A DNA stretch of 57,091 nt from an uncultured Bacilli bacterium (GCA_934086145.1 CAKOHV010000009.1:1-57091); one strand, 5' to 3'. Counted from the first letter of the stretch, positions 26,945 through 35,738 are shown. Notes: generated by a model not told the origin, from the sequence alone. Program-made: numbers and translations.

Positions 26945-27698
26945 TGCGATCATTCCTTTCATACAAACAAATAAACGAAGTTATATAAGATGCTATAGGG
27001 ATTATCATAATACTTGATAAACCACTTAATATTATATTAACAAATTCTTGAAGAAATAGTTTAGAATTTATGATGTCAGCAAAAGAATAACTAAAATCTT
27101 GAAAGTAAATAAAGATAGTCATATAACTTCCTAGATAAGCAAAAAACAAGGTATTGGTTGTTGTTCCTAAAATATCTTTACCAATATTCATACCAGAGTT
27201 AAATAATTCTTTAAATGACAATTTTTTATTATTTTGATAGACTTCATATAAAGCTGAGGAGATGGCAATGGCCGTATCAGTTATTGTTCCAATAAGACCA
27301 ATTAAAATAGCTGATATACATATATTATACATGTTTAAGCCAGTTTCATAATTAATATATCCGATAGATTCAATTGTTTCTTCTGTGTAGCCTTGAATAT
27401 ATGTTTTTTTGACAATAATGGCAGTAAAAATAATAAAGATAATTAAAATGATAAGAACAGATAAAAAGGCAGCGATAGTTTTCTTATTTCGACCATTCAA
27501 AAAGAATAATATTATTGTGGAGATGAGAAGACAAATAATAATAGTAGGAAAAAAAGGGTTGATTTGAAAACTTATTAAAAAGATTAAAAATATTAAAAGA
27601 AATAAATTCAAATAGATGGTTAAAAAGGTTTTTAAGCCACGACGACCACTTATAATAAGAAGTAGGACTAAAAGGATTAGAAGAAGAATATTATTCAT
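26913..27698 (-). CDS. YibE/F family membrane protein (second of a pair)
   Basis: The 261-residue product has about six or seven TM helices. The YibE/F hallmarks are ISAILIGLIGTITDTAIAISS and FKELFNSGMNIGKDILGT. The gene overlaps the preceding YibE/F gene by 8 bases. In this pair the second protein lacks the extracytoplasmic beta domain that the first one has. The family's transport role is undetermined. Confidence 0.88.
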   Translation of the reverse strand: MNNILLLILLVLLLIISGRRGLKTFLTIYLNLFLLIFLIFLISFQINPFFPTIIICLLISTIILFFLNGRNKKTIAAFLSVLIILIIFIIFTAIIVKKTYIQGYTEETIESIGYINYETGLNMYNICISAILIGLIGTITDTAIAISSALYEVYQNNKKLSFKELFNSGMNIGKDILGTTTNTLFFAYLGSYMTIFIYFQDFSYSFADIINSKLFLQEFVNIILSGLSSIMIIPIASYITSFICLYERNDRNEKNEYRLRR

Positions 27699-28800
27699 GT
27701 ATTAAGCTCCTTTTATATAATAAAATGGTAACAAGAATAGAAATGATGATAGTAAGACAAATACCAATTCCACCAATGAGAGCCCGAGCCATTTCTAAAC
27801 TAATAAATTCACTTAATAGTGAGCTTATCGTAATACCATTTTTAAAATATAAGACCAAATTAGGAATAGTTCCACAAATGTAGGAAAAAAATAAAACATT
27901 TATCATAGTACTAGTAACATCACGACCAATATTTTTACCTGATTGAATCAATTCTTTTAAAGTTACCTGATTATTTTTAGCAATTATTTCATTTAAGGAT
28001 GATGAAATAGTTATTGAGATATCCATAATAGCACCTAACCCCCCCATAATTATTTCACTGATAAAAATACCTTCATAAGGTCTAGTTAATAGTTCCATTT
28101 GATCAAAACGAAGGCCTTGGTAATGGGATATGTGAATAACTAGTAGACTTATCAACATAGTAAGGGTAAGACCGCAATAACTAGATATGATAGCTGATAA
28201 AGTTTTTTTATTAAAACCACTAACAAGTGTTAAACATATAGTACATGAAAGAAATGAGGCAAAAAACGATAGTAGAACTAATGATAAACCCTTGGCATTA
28301 AAATAAATTACTAAATTAAAAAGGATAATGTTAGCTATAACACTCATACAGGAAAAAAGGCCTTTTTTTTGACCTATTATAGTAATTGTTATAATAAATA
28401 AACTCGTTAAAATAACAAAGTATTTATCTCTTTTATAACCTTCAATATGGGCACTGATAATATCATTTTTAGTTACATTTAAAGAAACAAAGATTTCATC
28501 ATTTTTGTGATATTTTTGAGTATATACTTCTCCTTTATGATAAGTATTTTTTATTGTAATAACACGATTTTTATACTCAGTATTTTTTATCATTGCTTTG
28601 ATTGTCTGTTCATAAATTGCTGTCTTATAACCGTAATTTCCTTCTTGAGTATCTTTAACATATGTTTCTTCAACGGCAATAATTTTAGCAATTGGTTTTT
28701 GATACAAATAGAAATTATTTTTAGTAAAAATGATTGCACTCAAAAAGAATAGAACCATAATTCCATAAAAAAAAGTTGTTTTTCGCTTGTTTTTCTTCAC
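27691..28800 (-). CDS. YibE/F family membrane protein (first of a pair)
   Basis: The product of about 369 residues starts with a TM helix, then an extracytoplasmic beta-rich domain of about 110 residues, then about seven TM helices with IIMGGLGAIMDISITISSSL and LKELIQSGKNIGRDVTST. I prefer the GTG at 28800 because GGGTG lies eight bases before it, and a TATAAT box (28820-28825) lies just upstream. The ATG at 28833 would sit upstream of that promoter's start site. It overlaps the following homologue by 8 bases. Confidence 0.85.
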   Translation of the reverse strand: MKKNKRKTTFFYGIMVLFFLSAIIFTKNNFYLYQKPIAKIIAVEETYVKDTQEGNYGYKTAIYEQTIKAMIKNTEYKNRVITIKNTYHKGEVYTQKYHKNDEIFVSLNVTKNDIISAHIEGYKRDKYFVILTSLFIITITIIGQKKGLFSCMSVIANIILFNLVIYFNAKGLSLVLLSFFASFLSCTICLTLVSGFNKKTLSAIISSYCGLTLTMLISLLVIHISHYQGLRFDQMELLTRPYEGIFISEIIMGGLGAIMDISITISSSLNEIIAKNNQVTLKELIQSGKNIGRDVTSTMINVLFFSYICGTIPNLVLYFKNGITISSLLSEFISLEMARALIGGIGICLTIIISILVTILLYKRSLIHE

Positions 28801-28919
28801 TAAACAACACCCGTTATTCATTATATCATACAAGGATTTATTATTTAAGAAATTTTTTTAGGCATTTGTGATATTTTATTTAATCAAAAGTAGAAGTTTT
28901 AGTTATTTGGGACATATAA

Positions 28920-28946
28920 AAAAGAGCTTTGTTAGCTCTTTTTTAT
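28920..28946 (-). terminator. Terminator after the ribonucleotide reductase pair
   Basis: AAAAAAGAGC / GCTCTTTTTT stem around TTTGTTA, downstream (minus strand) of the small radical-domain gene. Confidence 0.85.
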
Positions 28947-28947
28947 A

Positions 28948-29133
28948 TTATTTATCGAAAGTATGTTTAACACGGTCTCTTTCTTCGGCACGTTTACCAT
29001 CATTAAAACGTTCTACAGTTCCAACAAGGTAACCAGTAATTCTTCTAATTCTTTCGAAGCCTACTCCTTCTCCAACCATTTTTTTGCTTTCATTTTTTTG
29101 TTCTGCAACTTTTTCAATACTTTCTTTTTTCAT
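28948..29133 (-). CDS. Separate glycyl-radical tail of the anaerobic ribonucleotide reductase
   Basis: This 61-residue protein carries GFERIRRITGYLVGT and RFNDGKRAEERDRVKH, the extreme C-terminal segment of NrdD. In single-chain NrdD the Gly of the RxxGYL motif (residue 34 here) holds the radical made by the activase NrdG. Here the segment is its own gene: the large NrdD chain stops 22 bases upstream in another frame, an in-frame TAA lies two codons before this ATG, and a weak ribosome binding site (GAAGAG) is present. The two chains would have to assemble to give an active enzyme. The intact sequence with conserved residues argues against decay. Confidence 0.85.
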   Translation of the reverse strand: MKKESIEKVAEQKNESKKMVGEGVGFERIRRITGYLVGTVERFNDGKRAEERDRVKHTFDK

Positions 29134-29155
29134 ATTTTACTCTTCTTTCTAAAAA

Positions 29156-31477
29156 TTATTTAACTTGATTTAGATTTTTTAATAATTCAACAGGAACTGG
29201 GTCTCCTTCACGACGACCACATCCTGGGCATACATCTTTGATTACACCAACATATCCACAAACTGGATCACGATCTACTGGGTGATTGATAGCTCCATAA
29301 CCAATACCAGCTTCTTTCATTAAACGAACAACAGATTCAAAGGCTTCAACATTTTCAGTTACATCGCCATCTAGTTCAATATAACTGATATGACCTGCAT
29401 TAGTTAAGGCATGATATGGTGCTTCAGTTTTTATTTTTTTCGCAATCGAAATATTGTAATAAACAGGGACATGGAATGAGTTAGTATAATATTCACGATC
29501 GGTTACACCAGGGATTTTTCCATATATTGCTTTATCTAGTTTGGTAAAACGACCACTTAAGCCTTCAGCAGGAGTTGCTAAGCAAGTAAAGTTAAGTTTA
29601 TATTGTTGACTATATTCATCAAGTTTTTCACGCATATGACCAATAATTTCTAGACCTAACTTTTGAGCTTTAGCTGATTCACCATGATGTTCTCCAATTA
29701 AGGCTTTTAAACATTCGGCTAAGCCAATGAAACCAACAGATAAAGTACCATGTTTAAGAACTTTTCTTAATTTATCATTTGGTTTTAATTTAGATGAATC
29801 AATCCAGTTTCCTTGGCCCATTAGAAATGGGAAGTTATAAACACGTTTATTACATTGAATTTCAAATCTTTCAAGTAATTGGTCTTTACATAGTTCTAGT
29901 TTTTCATCTAATTCTTCATAGAAGCCTTGCATATCAGCTTTCTTATTAGCATTAGTACCAACTATTCCATGTTTGATACCTAATCTAGGTAAGTTGATTG
30001 TAGTAAATGATAAATTACCACGACCAGGTGTTATAGCTTTTTCTGGGTCAACTATGTTGCCCATAACCCTTGTACGACAGCCCATTGTAGCAACTTCCGT
30101 TTCTGGACGACCTGGAACGTAATATTGTAGGTTATATGGAGCATCAATAAATTCAAAATTAGGGAATAAACGTTTAGCTGATACTTTGCAAGAAAGCTTA
30201 AATAAATCATAATTAGGATCCCCTGGATTGTAGTTAACTCCTTCTTTAACTTTAAAGATGGAAATTGGGAAGATTGGGGTTTCGCTATGTCCTAAACCAG
30301 CATCAACAGCTAATAAGTAATTTTTCATTACCATACGTCCTTCTGGTGATGTATCAGTACCAAAGTTAACGCTTGAGAATGGAACTTGAGCTCCCGCACG
30401 AGAATGCATAGTATTTAAGTTATGAACAAAAGCTTCCATAGCTTGGTAAGTTATTCGGTCAGTCTTACTAACAGCTTTTTCTAAAGACATTTGGAACAAT
30501 CTTTTTAATGAAGCATTGTCTTTATAAATCTTTTCAAATTCTTCTACTTTAGCTTCGATTGTATTTATTTTACTTATTTCGGTTTCAATTGTTTTAAAAT
30601 TAACAAAAGAAGCAAAATCGGAGTAATCTAGTAAATCTTGGATAGTCATTTTTAATTGTTTACGGAATGTTTTGATGACCCCAGGAGCTAGATAGTAATC
30701 AAATAATGGAATTGATTGTCCACCATGTTGATCATTTTGATTAGATTGAATAGCGATGGCTGCTAAGGCAGAATAACTCATGATATCATTTGGTTCTCTT
30801 AAATAACCATGACCAGTTGAGAAACCACCTTTAAATAATTTTTCCAAATCGATTTGAAGGCATGTAGTTGTTCCCATTGCTTCGAAGTCCATATCGTGAA
30901 TATGAATATCGCCTTCATCGTGAGCATCTGCAAATTTCTTTTTCATCAAGTATGTTTTTGCAAACTCTTTAGAGACATTTGAACCAAATTGAAGCATAGT
31001 TCCCATGGCTGAATTACCATCGATATTACCATTTTCTCTTTTGGCATCATCTTCAGAAGCATTTTTTAAAGCTAGTCCTTCTAAAGTTTTTAAGAATTTA
31101 TGAGTACGTTTGTCCTCAGTGAAAGCTTCACGAGATTGTGCTCTGCGATCACGATAATCAGCAAAACTTTCATAAACATCTTCGTAGTTATTTTCTTTCA
31201 AAGATTTTTCAATTAAATCTTGAATATCTTCAATTTTTATTTTTTCTTTATCATGATAATCTTTAGAAATACGTCCTAAAACATCACGAAAAACCTTCTG
31301 CATATCTTTTTCAGAATATTTTACGACGCCATTTTCTTCGTCTGTTGTTGATTCTATTACATCATCAAAACCTTTTTTAATAGCTATTGCTATTTTGGTT
31401 TTGTTGAATTCAACTTTTTTGCCATTTCTTTTGACAACAAGTAATTTTTCTAAATTTTCTTCTTCTTTTTTTGCCAT
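29156..31477 (-). CDS. nrdD: Anaerobic ribonucleoside-triphosphate reductase, large chain without the radical segment
   Basis: This class III reductase makes dNTPs from NTPs under anaerobiosis. The 773-residue chain has an N-terminal ATP-cone (VVKRNGKKVEFNKTKIA), the barrel with RAGAQVPFSSVNFGTDT, active-site Cys region TMGCRTRV, GRGNLSFTTINLPRL and a C-terminal zinc-ribbon region CGYVGVIKDVCPGCGRREG. It then ends with a short Lys/Asn tail where single-chain homologues continue into the glycyl-radical loop; that loop is the next gene. The ATG at 31477 has AGAAGGAG upstream (a TTG two codons earlier is less likely). No nrdG activase gene is present in the window. A candidate NrdR site lies just upstream. 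Confidence 0.95.
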   Translation of the reverse strand: MAKKEEENLEKLLVVKRNGKKVEFNKTKIAIAIKKGFDDVIESTTDEENGVVKYSEKDMQKVFRDVLGRISKDYHDKEKIKIEDIQDLIEKSLKENNYEDVYESFADYRDRRAQSREAFTEDKRTHKFLKTLEGLALKNASEDDAKRENGNIDGNSAMGTMLQFGSNVSKEFAKTYLMKKKFADAHDEGDIHIHDMDFEAMGTTTCLQIDLEKLFKGGFSTGHGYLREPNDIMSYSALAAIAIQSNQNDQHGGQSIPLFDYYLAPGVIKTFRKQLKMTIQDLLDYSDFASFVNFKTIETEISKINTIEAKVEEFEKIYKDNASLKRLFQMSLEKAVSKTDRITYQAMEAFVHNLNTMHSRAGAQVPFSSVNFGTDTSPEGRMVMKNYLLAVDAGLGHSETPIFPISIFKVKEGVNYNPGDPNYDLFKLSCKVSAKRLFPNFEFIDAPYNLQYYVPGRPETEVATMGCRTRVMGNIVDPEKAITPGRGNLSFTTINLPRLGIKHGIVGTNANKKADMQGFYEELDEKLELCKDQLLERFEIQCNKRVYNFPFLMGQGNWIDSSKLKPNDKLRKVLKHGTLSVGFIGLAECLKALIGEHHGESAKAQKLGLEIIGHMREKLDEYSQQYKLNFTCLATPAEGLSGRFTKLDKAIYGKIPGVTDREYYTNSFHVPVYYNISIAKKIKTEAPYHALTNAGHISYIELDGDVTENVEAFESVVRLMKEAGIGYGAINHPVDRDPVCGYVGVIKDVCPGCGRREGDPVPVELLKNLNQVK

Positions 31478-31510
31478 ATACAAAAACTCTCCTTCTACCT
31501 TTTCCTAAGT

Positions 31511-31526
31511 TCATTATATATTGTGT
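31511..31526 (-). promoter_or_regulatory. Candidate NrdR box overlapping the nrdD -10 region
   Basis: The 16 bases read TCATTATATATTGTGT on the plus strand, close to the NrdR consensus (ACACWATATCTTGTGT). The minus-strand TATAAT inside it would serve as the nrdD -10 box. Only one box is visible, whereas NrdR usually uses two. Confidence 0.45.
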
Positions 31527-31527
31527 T

Positions 31528-31796
31528 TGAAAAAATGAAAAGTTGTTTTTGATTTTTTTTTTGATTTTTGCGATTTTTGCAAATTTTACTTTTTTCATTT
31601 TTTGTGATTTTTAGGACTTTTGTGTTATTTAATTTTTGATATTATCATGCAATTATTATCCGTTTAAAGCCCGTATATATGGGCTTTTTTCAGAAAAAAT
31701 CATTTTTTTGAAAAATTTGACTTTTTTTGACATTTTTGCATTTTTGTATTTTTCACAAAATTGACATTTTTTATTTTTTGAATTTTTTTTGCAAAC
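31528..31796. other. Very T-rich gene-free stretch with an isolated hairpin
   Basis: No coding region is seen. The plus strand is dominated by T runs broken by GA, GC or ACA, such as TTTTTGATTTTTG and TTTGACATTTTTGCATT. A plus-strand terminator-like hairpin, AAAGCCCG TATATA-type loop GGGCTTTTTT, occupies 31666-31690 although no plus-strand gene precedes it. Confidence 0.55.
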
Positions 31797-31825
31797 AAAA
31801 AAAGCTTTTTTGTCAAGCTTTTTTC
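31797..31825. terminator. Terminator downstream of the aldehyde dehydrogenase gene
   Basis: AAAAAAGCTT / AAGCTTTTTT stem, symmetrical, so it can stop the minus-strand aldehyde dehydrogenase transcript. Confidence 0.65.
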
Positions 31826-31859
31826 ATGTCTTTTATTATATAAAATAGTTATAAATAAA

Positions 31860-33299
31860 TTACTTTAAGATGTTTTTTAAAATAACGGTTTTAGTACGTG
31901 ACATTTCTTTTAAAGTACTCATAACACCTTCATTACCAATACCGCTATGTTTCCATCCACCAAATGGCATTTCAAATGATCTGAAGAATGAAGCACCATT
32001 AATAATGACACCGCCACATTCTAATTGATTAGCTATTTTAAGAGCATTATTCATATTACGAGAAATAATACATCCGCATAGACCAAATGATGATTGGTTA
32101 GCAATTTTAACAGCTTCATTAATATCATCAAAACCAATTATAGAAATTACTGGTCCAAAGATTTCCATATCTTTAGCAACAGCCATTGTCTTAGTAACAC
32201 CATCTAATATTGTCGGATCATAGAAAGCACCATTTCTTGTACCGCCTAAAATAATTTTTGCTCCTTCTTTAACAGTTTGAGAAACTTGTTCTTCAACTTT
32301 TTTAGCAGCATCTTCACTTACTAAGCAACCTAACTCAACAGTTGGATCACTTGGCATACCTCTCTTAATCTTAGAAATACGTTCTTTTAATTTAGTAATG
32401 TATTCTTTTTTAACTGAGTTATGAATTAAGAAACGTTTTGATGCACAGCAAACTTGACCAGTATTGTATAGACGGCCCCAGATTGTTTCTTCAACAGCTA
32501 AGTCTACGTCCCCATCGCGATCAAGAATAAAGGCATCGTTACCACCTAATTCAAGCATTAAATGAGTCAAATTTTGACTACAAGTTTTCATCGTTTCGAT
32601 ACCAGATTTAGTAGCACCTGTTAAACTAACAAGGCTAACACCTGGATTAGCAGCTAAAGCTTGCGCAGCCATTCCACCAGTACCATTTATAACATTTATA
32701 GCACCTTCATCAACACCTGCTTCTAGTAATAATTCAGCATACTTAGTAAGAGTTAATGGATTATGTGGAGATGGTTTCATAATAACAGAGTTACCCATTA
32801 ATAATGCTGCAGGTATTTTTTGACAGAATAAGTCACTAGGGAAATTGAATGGAATAATAGCCACAACAACTCCTAAAGGAGCTTGAACAGTATATTGTAA
32901 AGTATTTTCATTACCATTTTCTTGTCCTGCTGGAATCATATTTCCATATTCATGTTTAGCTTTTTCGCAGAATGCTGGGATACCGATTGAAACATTACCG
33001 ATTTCGCCATAAGCTTCAGTAATTGGTTTACCAGTTTCATCACTTAGTAACTTAGCTAATTTATCTTTGTCTCTTTCGACTAAAGAAACAAATTTCATTA
33101 AGATAGCAGCTCTTTCATGAAGTGGTCTTTTTACCCATAACTTTTGACCTTTTTTGGCAGCTTGAACAGCAGCATCGCAGTCTTTTTTTGTACTTTCAGG
33201 TACGCTATCGATAAATTCATTTGTAGCAGGGTTCGTTATTCTAATAACAGCGCCATCGCTAGCGTTTAGCCATTCACTACCTATTAAATTTTTTGCCAT
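31860..33299 (-). CDS. NAD(P)-dependent aldehyde dehydrogenase
   Basis: The 479-residue enzyme oxidises an aldehyde to the acid. Motifs of the superfamily: IPFNFPSDLFCQK (cofactor pocket), LTGATKSGIE (Rossmann), MLELGGNDAFI (general-base Glu), NTGQVCCASKR (catalytic Cys) and EIFGPVISI. It is close to the succinate-semialdehyde / lactaldehyde / GapN group; the substrate is not clear. The gene begins 8 bases after the FIST-domain gene, with TAGGTGATTAA before the ATG, so both form an operon under the promoter at 34541-34569. Confidence 0.95.
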   Translation of the reverse strand: MAKNLIGSEWLNASDGAVIRITNPATNEFIDSVPESTKKDCDAAVQAAKKGQKLWVKRPLHERAAILMKFVSLVERDKDKLAKLLSDETGKPITEAYGEIGNVSIGIPAFCEKAKHEYGNMIPAGQENGNENTLQYTVQAPLGVVVAIIPFNFPSDLFCQKIPAALLMGNSVIMKPSPHNPLTLTKYAELLLEAGVDEGAINVINGTGGMAAQALAANPGVSLVSLTGATKSGIETMKTCSQNLTHLMLELGGNDAFILDRDGDVDLAVEETIWGRLYNTGQVCCASKRFLIHNSVKKEYITKLKERISKIKRGMPSDPTVELGCLVSEDAAKKVEEQVSQTVKEGAKIILGGTRNGAFYDPTILDGVTKTMAVAKDMEIFGPVISIIGFDDINEAVKIANQSSFGLCGCIISRNMNNALKIANQLECGGVIINGASFFRSFEMPFGGWKHSGIGNEGVMSTLKEMSRTKTVILKNILK

Positions 33300-33307
33300 T
33301 TAATCAC

Positions 33308-34465
33308 CTACTTTGAAAATCCTGTAAAGGATAATGATAAACCATTGATGTTAGCACCAGAGTGATTCATTTGTCCATATTCACCAAATGTGAACGCAAC
33401 AATAAATGGAATGTCGCCAGCAGCATTTTTGATAGCAACAAAGTCTTCATCAACACGATCACCAATGCAAAGTTTTCTACCACCGCAATGTACTAAGAAC
33501 ATAGCGGCAGGATCAAAACCATTTTTAACTTCTTTAATAGTTTTTACAGCACCATCAATTAAGCCATCAACATCAGTTTGTAATTGAATTACAGCTGTTT
33601 TTTCAGCTACTTTAGCACCAACATTGAATGAATAATCAGGGTTTCCAATCATTGGGTGACGAACACATGTTAAATCACCTTGAACAGTTTTTACGCCTAA
33701 AGCCATTGGTACTGATGCTGCTAATAAATTTTGACCCATTAGTTCATCAGCATTTAAGCCTGTCCATTCAGCATATTTTTTCAAAGCTGGAACATGGTCT
33801 ATTTCAACGATACGACGATCATTTTCAACTTTAGTTACTATTCCAACATTATCGGTTTCATTGTAAGCTCCTGTAAAGACATTTTTAATTTCTTTTGTTG
33901 TATAGAATAATGCTACTGCACAACCATCACCAAATGATTTATCTTCACAGAATATCTTCCATTCACCAGCTACAGCGTCATCGGCAGCACTTCCACCAAA
34001 CATCGGAACTTCACCAATAACATCTTGAATTCCTTTTAAATAGTATTCTTCTTCAGCTGGAGATGCAAACATAGCAAATGCTACTGGAGCATGATTTTTA
34101 CCAGCCATTTCCATTGCTTCTTTAGTTATACGACGGCCTGTTTCACGAGGATCTGTACCACGTGGTGAACTTGCCACACCAACATTTAATTCGTTGTCTT
34201 CTAAAACCATCATTCCAGCGAAACCATTATCACCAGAAATAATTCCTTCTGGAGTCATAATTGCGCCTGATGAAGTACAACCAATAACTCTTAAATCTGG
34301 AACAACTGATTTAATCCCCTTTATTAATTCATCTTGATTATATTTTATTGATGAAAATAATAAACCTATTTTTGGTTTTTTAATACCTTTCATTGAATTT
34401 TTTGCAGTTTCTACACCGGCATCAAAGCTATTAGCTAAGATACTTGAACCTACCATTGCCTTCAT
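33308..34465 (-). CDS. FIST-domain protein (putative small-molecule sensor)
   Basis: The 385-residue product has a FIST N-terminal domain (KPKIGLLFSSIKYNQDELIKG, VIGCTSSGAIMTPEG) and a FIST C-terminal domain ending in FGEYGQMNHSGANINGLS. The FIST domain was described as a sensory module thought to bind small ligands, possibly amino acids. Here it stands alone, without kinase or methyl-accepting modules and without a TM helix. It is the first gene of a two-gene operon with an aldehyde dehydrogenase, which suggests a metabolic rather than purely signalling role. Excellent ribosome binding site AAAAGGAGGAA before the ATG. Confidence 0.88.
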   Translation of the reverse strand: MKAMVGSSILANSFDAGVETAKNSMKGIKKPKIGLLFSSIKYNQDELIKGIKSVVPDLRVIGCTSSGAIMTPEGIISGDNGFAGMMVLEDNELNVGVASSPRGTDPRETGRRITKEAMEMAGKNHAPVAFAMFASPAEEEYYLKGIQDVIGEVPMFGGSAADDAVAGEWKIFCEDKSFGDGCAVALFYTTKEIKNVFTGAYNETDNVGIVTKVENDRRIVEIDHVPALKKYAEWTGLNADELMGQNLLAASVPMALGVKTVQGDLTCVRHPMIGNPDYSFNVGAKVAEKTAVIQLQTDVDGLIDGAVKTIKEVKNGFDPAAMFLVHCGGRKLCIGDRVDEDFVAIKNAAGDIPFIVAFTFGEYGQMNHSGANINGLSLSFTGFSK

Positions 34466-34540
34466 GTAAATTCCTCCTTTTTACCTTTCTAGCAAAGACG
34501 AAAGTTTAATAATACTTCTATTACTTTCCTCCTTATTATA

Positions 34541-34569
34541 ATTTTATAATTTTAGTTGGTGATAGTCAA
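34541..34569 (-). promoter_or_regulatory. Promoter of the FIST/aldehyde dehydrogenase operon
   Basis: On the minus strand a TTGACT -35 box (34564-34569) and a TAAAAT -10 box (34541-34546) are 17 bases apart, leaving a 5' leader of about 70 bases. Confidence 0.65.
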
Positions 34570-34604
34570 TAGATATAATTTTTTATAGACATTTACTTTA
34601 ACGC

Positions 34605-34631
34605 AAAAAAAAAGAACATTAATCGTTCTTT
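34605..34631 (-). terminator. Intrinsic terminator of the large non-coding RNA
   Basis: AAAGAAC (minus strand) pairs with GTTCTTT across a seven-base loop and runs into nine T. Confidence 0.85.
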
Positions 34632-35657
34632 CCTGTAGATTTCTATTATCTATTAATAATTAAATCAATAAATAATTACTTAATCTATTATTTTTTTGCA
34701 TTTGTACATTTAAAAATTAACTTTCATATAGCAGAATGAATTTGACATACTGTTTTGATAGTTTTCATCAATATAATGACATCAATCATTCTATATCCAA
34801 ATATATTTATACATTCACGTCTAACTATACTGTTGTATAAAAGTTCTCCAATTCATCGCTAAATTTTATTTATACGCGCACACACGATATAGTATATTGC
34901 ACTTAGCTACATGGGAGCTAACCATGTAGAACGATACTCAACATTTGGATTGCTTGTTTCCCTTGCAAGACAAGTTTAAGACTTTCCAATTTTTAAACGT
35001 GGCCAGATTGTTAATCAATTGTTATACTTTTCTTATATTCCCAAACTTATATCTCCCATGCAATTATCAATCAGGACAATATAAGTAATTCCTATAAGCT
35101 AGTTATTAACTTTCTTTCGCAAAATGAACTTAGCTGCATAACACACTTGTGATTCAAATATTTATCTAAATCAACCTAGTATGAAAGCCATCCATTATTT
35201 TCATATTTTCTTTTGCTGCCCTTATTGGGATTTTAGAAAATGCTAACTAACAGCATTGAAAAATGGCAATTTGGTAAGTCACTTTCGTGAATAGTGGTCG
35301 AATGGTGATGAAATAAAAACCATTCAGCGACTAACAGTACGTAACCCAGAATATTAATTTGTGTTAACATTCTCTTCAGTCGTGATTGCAGTCACGCTGG
35401 AAACAACTTGGGGTCTTAGTAATCTATTACTAATATACAAATGTACCGCTAAATACACATGTTACAAGTTGTGCGGCAAAGCCATGATATCTATAAGTTT
35501 TGCGGGCTTATATCTATCAAAATGTCTTAAAAAATAATCATGCTATTTTACAAAATGGAATAACAATTTCTCAATTATTCTCACTGTATTTCAAGTTTAT
35601 GTTCTATATACATGATGCGACATTATATAAAGGTCACTTCCTGTATACCTCCTTACT
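34605..35657 (-). ncRNA. Large structured non-coding RNA, about 1.05 kb, family not recognised
   Basis: This stretch has no protein-coding frame of useful size on either strand, yet is richer in G+C than its surroundings (several 60-base rows count to 38-40%). On the minus strand a near-consensus promoter (TTGACT-17-TATACT) opens it and an intrinsic terminator (AAAGAAC / GTTCTTT then nine T) closes it. In between are many local hairpins: CTACATGG/CCATGTAG (34907-34929), CGTGA/TCACG (35381-35396), TTAGTAA/TTACTAA (35416-35433), AATGCT/AGCATT (35239-35257), GAATGGT/ACCATTC (35300-35325) and a GAAA tetraloop hairpin (35279-35290). Size and style resemble the giant ornate RNAs (GOLLD, ROOL, OLE), but I cannot match it to any of them. 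Confidence 0.75.
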
Positions 35658-35663
35658 ATAATA

Positions 35664-35692
35664 AGTATATACTTTTTTAGATTAGGAGTCAA
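35664..35692 (-). promoter_or_regulatory. Promoter of the large non-coding RNA
   Basis: On the minus strand TTGACT (35687-35692) and TATACT (35664-35669) are separated by 17 bases, one mismatch each from consensus, among the strongest promoters in the window. No open frame follows. Confidence 0.8.
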
Positions 35693-35709
35693 TAAATTTT
35701 TTTATAAAG

Positions 35710-35738
35710 TTGCTTATTAGACACTCTTATGGTATCAT
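35710..35738 (+). promoter_or_regulatory. Promoter of the HEYGH metallopeptidase gene
   Basis: TTGCTT (35710-35715), 17 bases, TATCAT (35733-35738), about 30 bases before the ATG at 35768. It is divergent from the non-coding RNA promoter, with less than 20 bases between the two -35 boxes. Confidence 0.6.

Noticed and set aside
34605..35657. The large gap as a decayed protein gene, rRNA, tmRNA or RNase P
   Set aside because: No frame fragments with protein-like features were found, and I saw no tmRNA or RNase P signature; the length and hairpins fit none of the standard RNAs.
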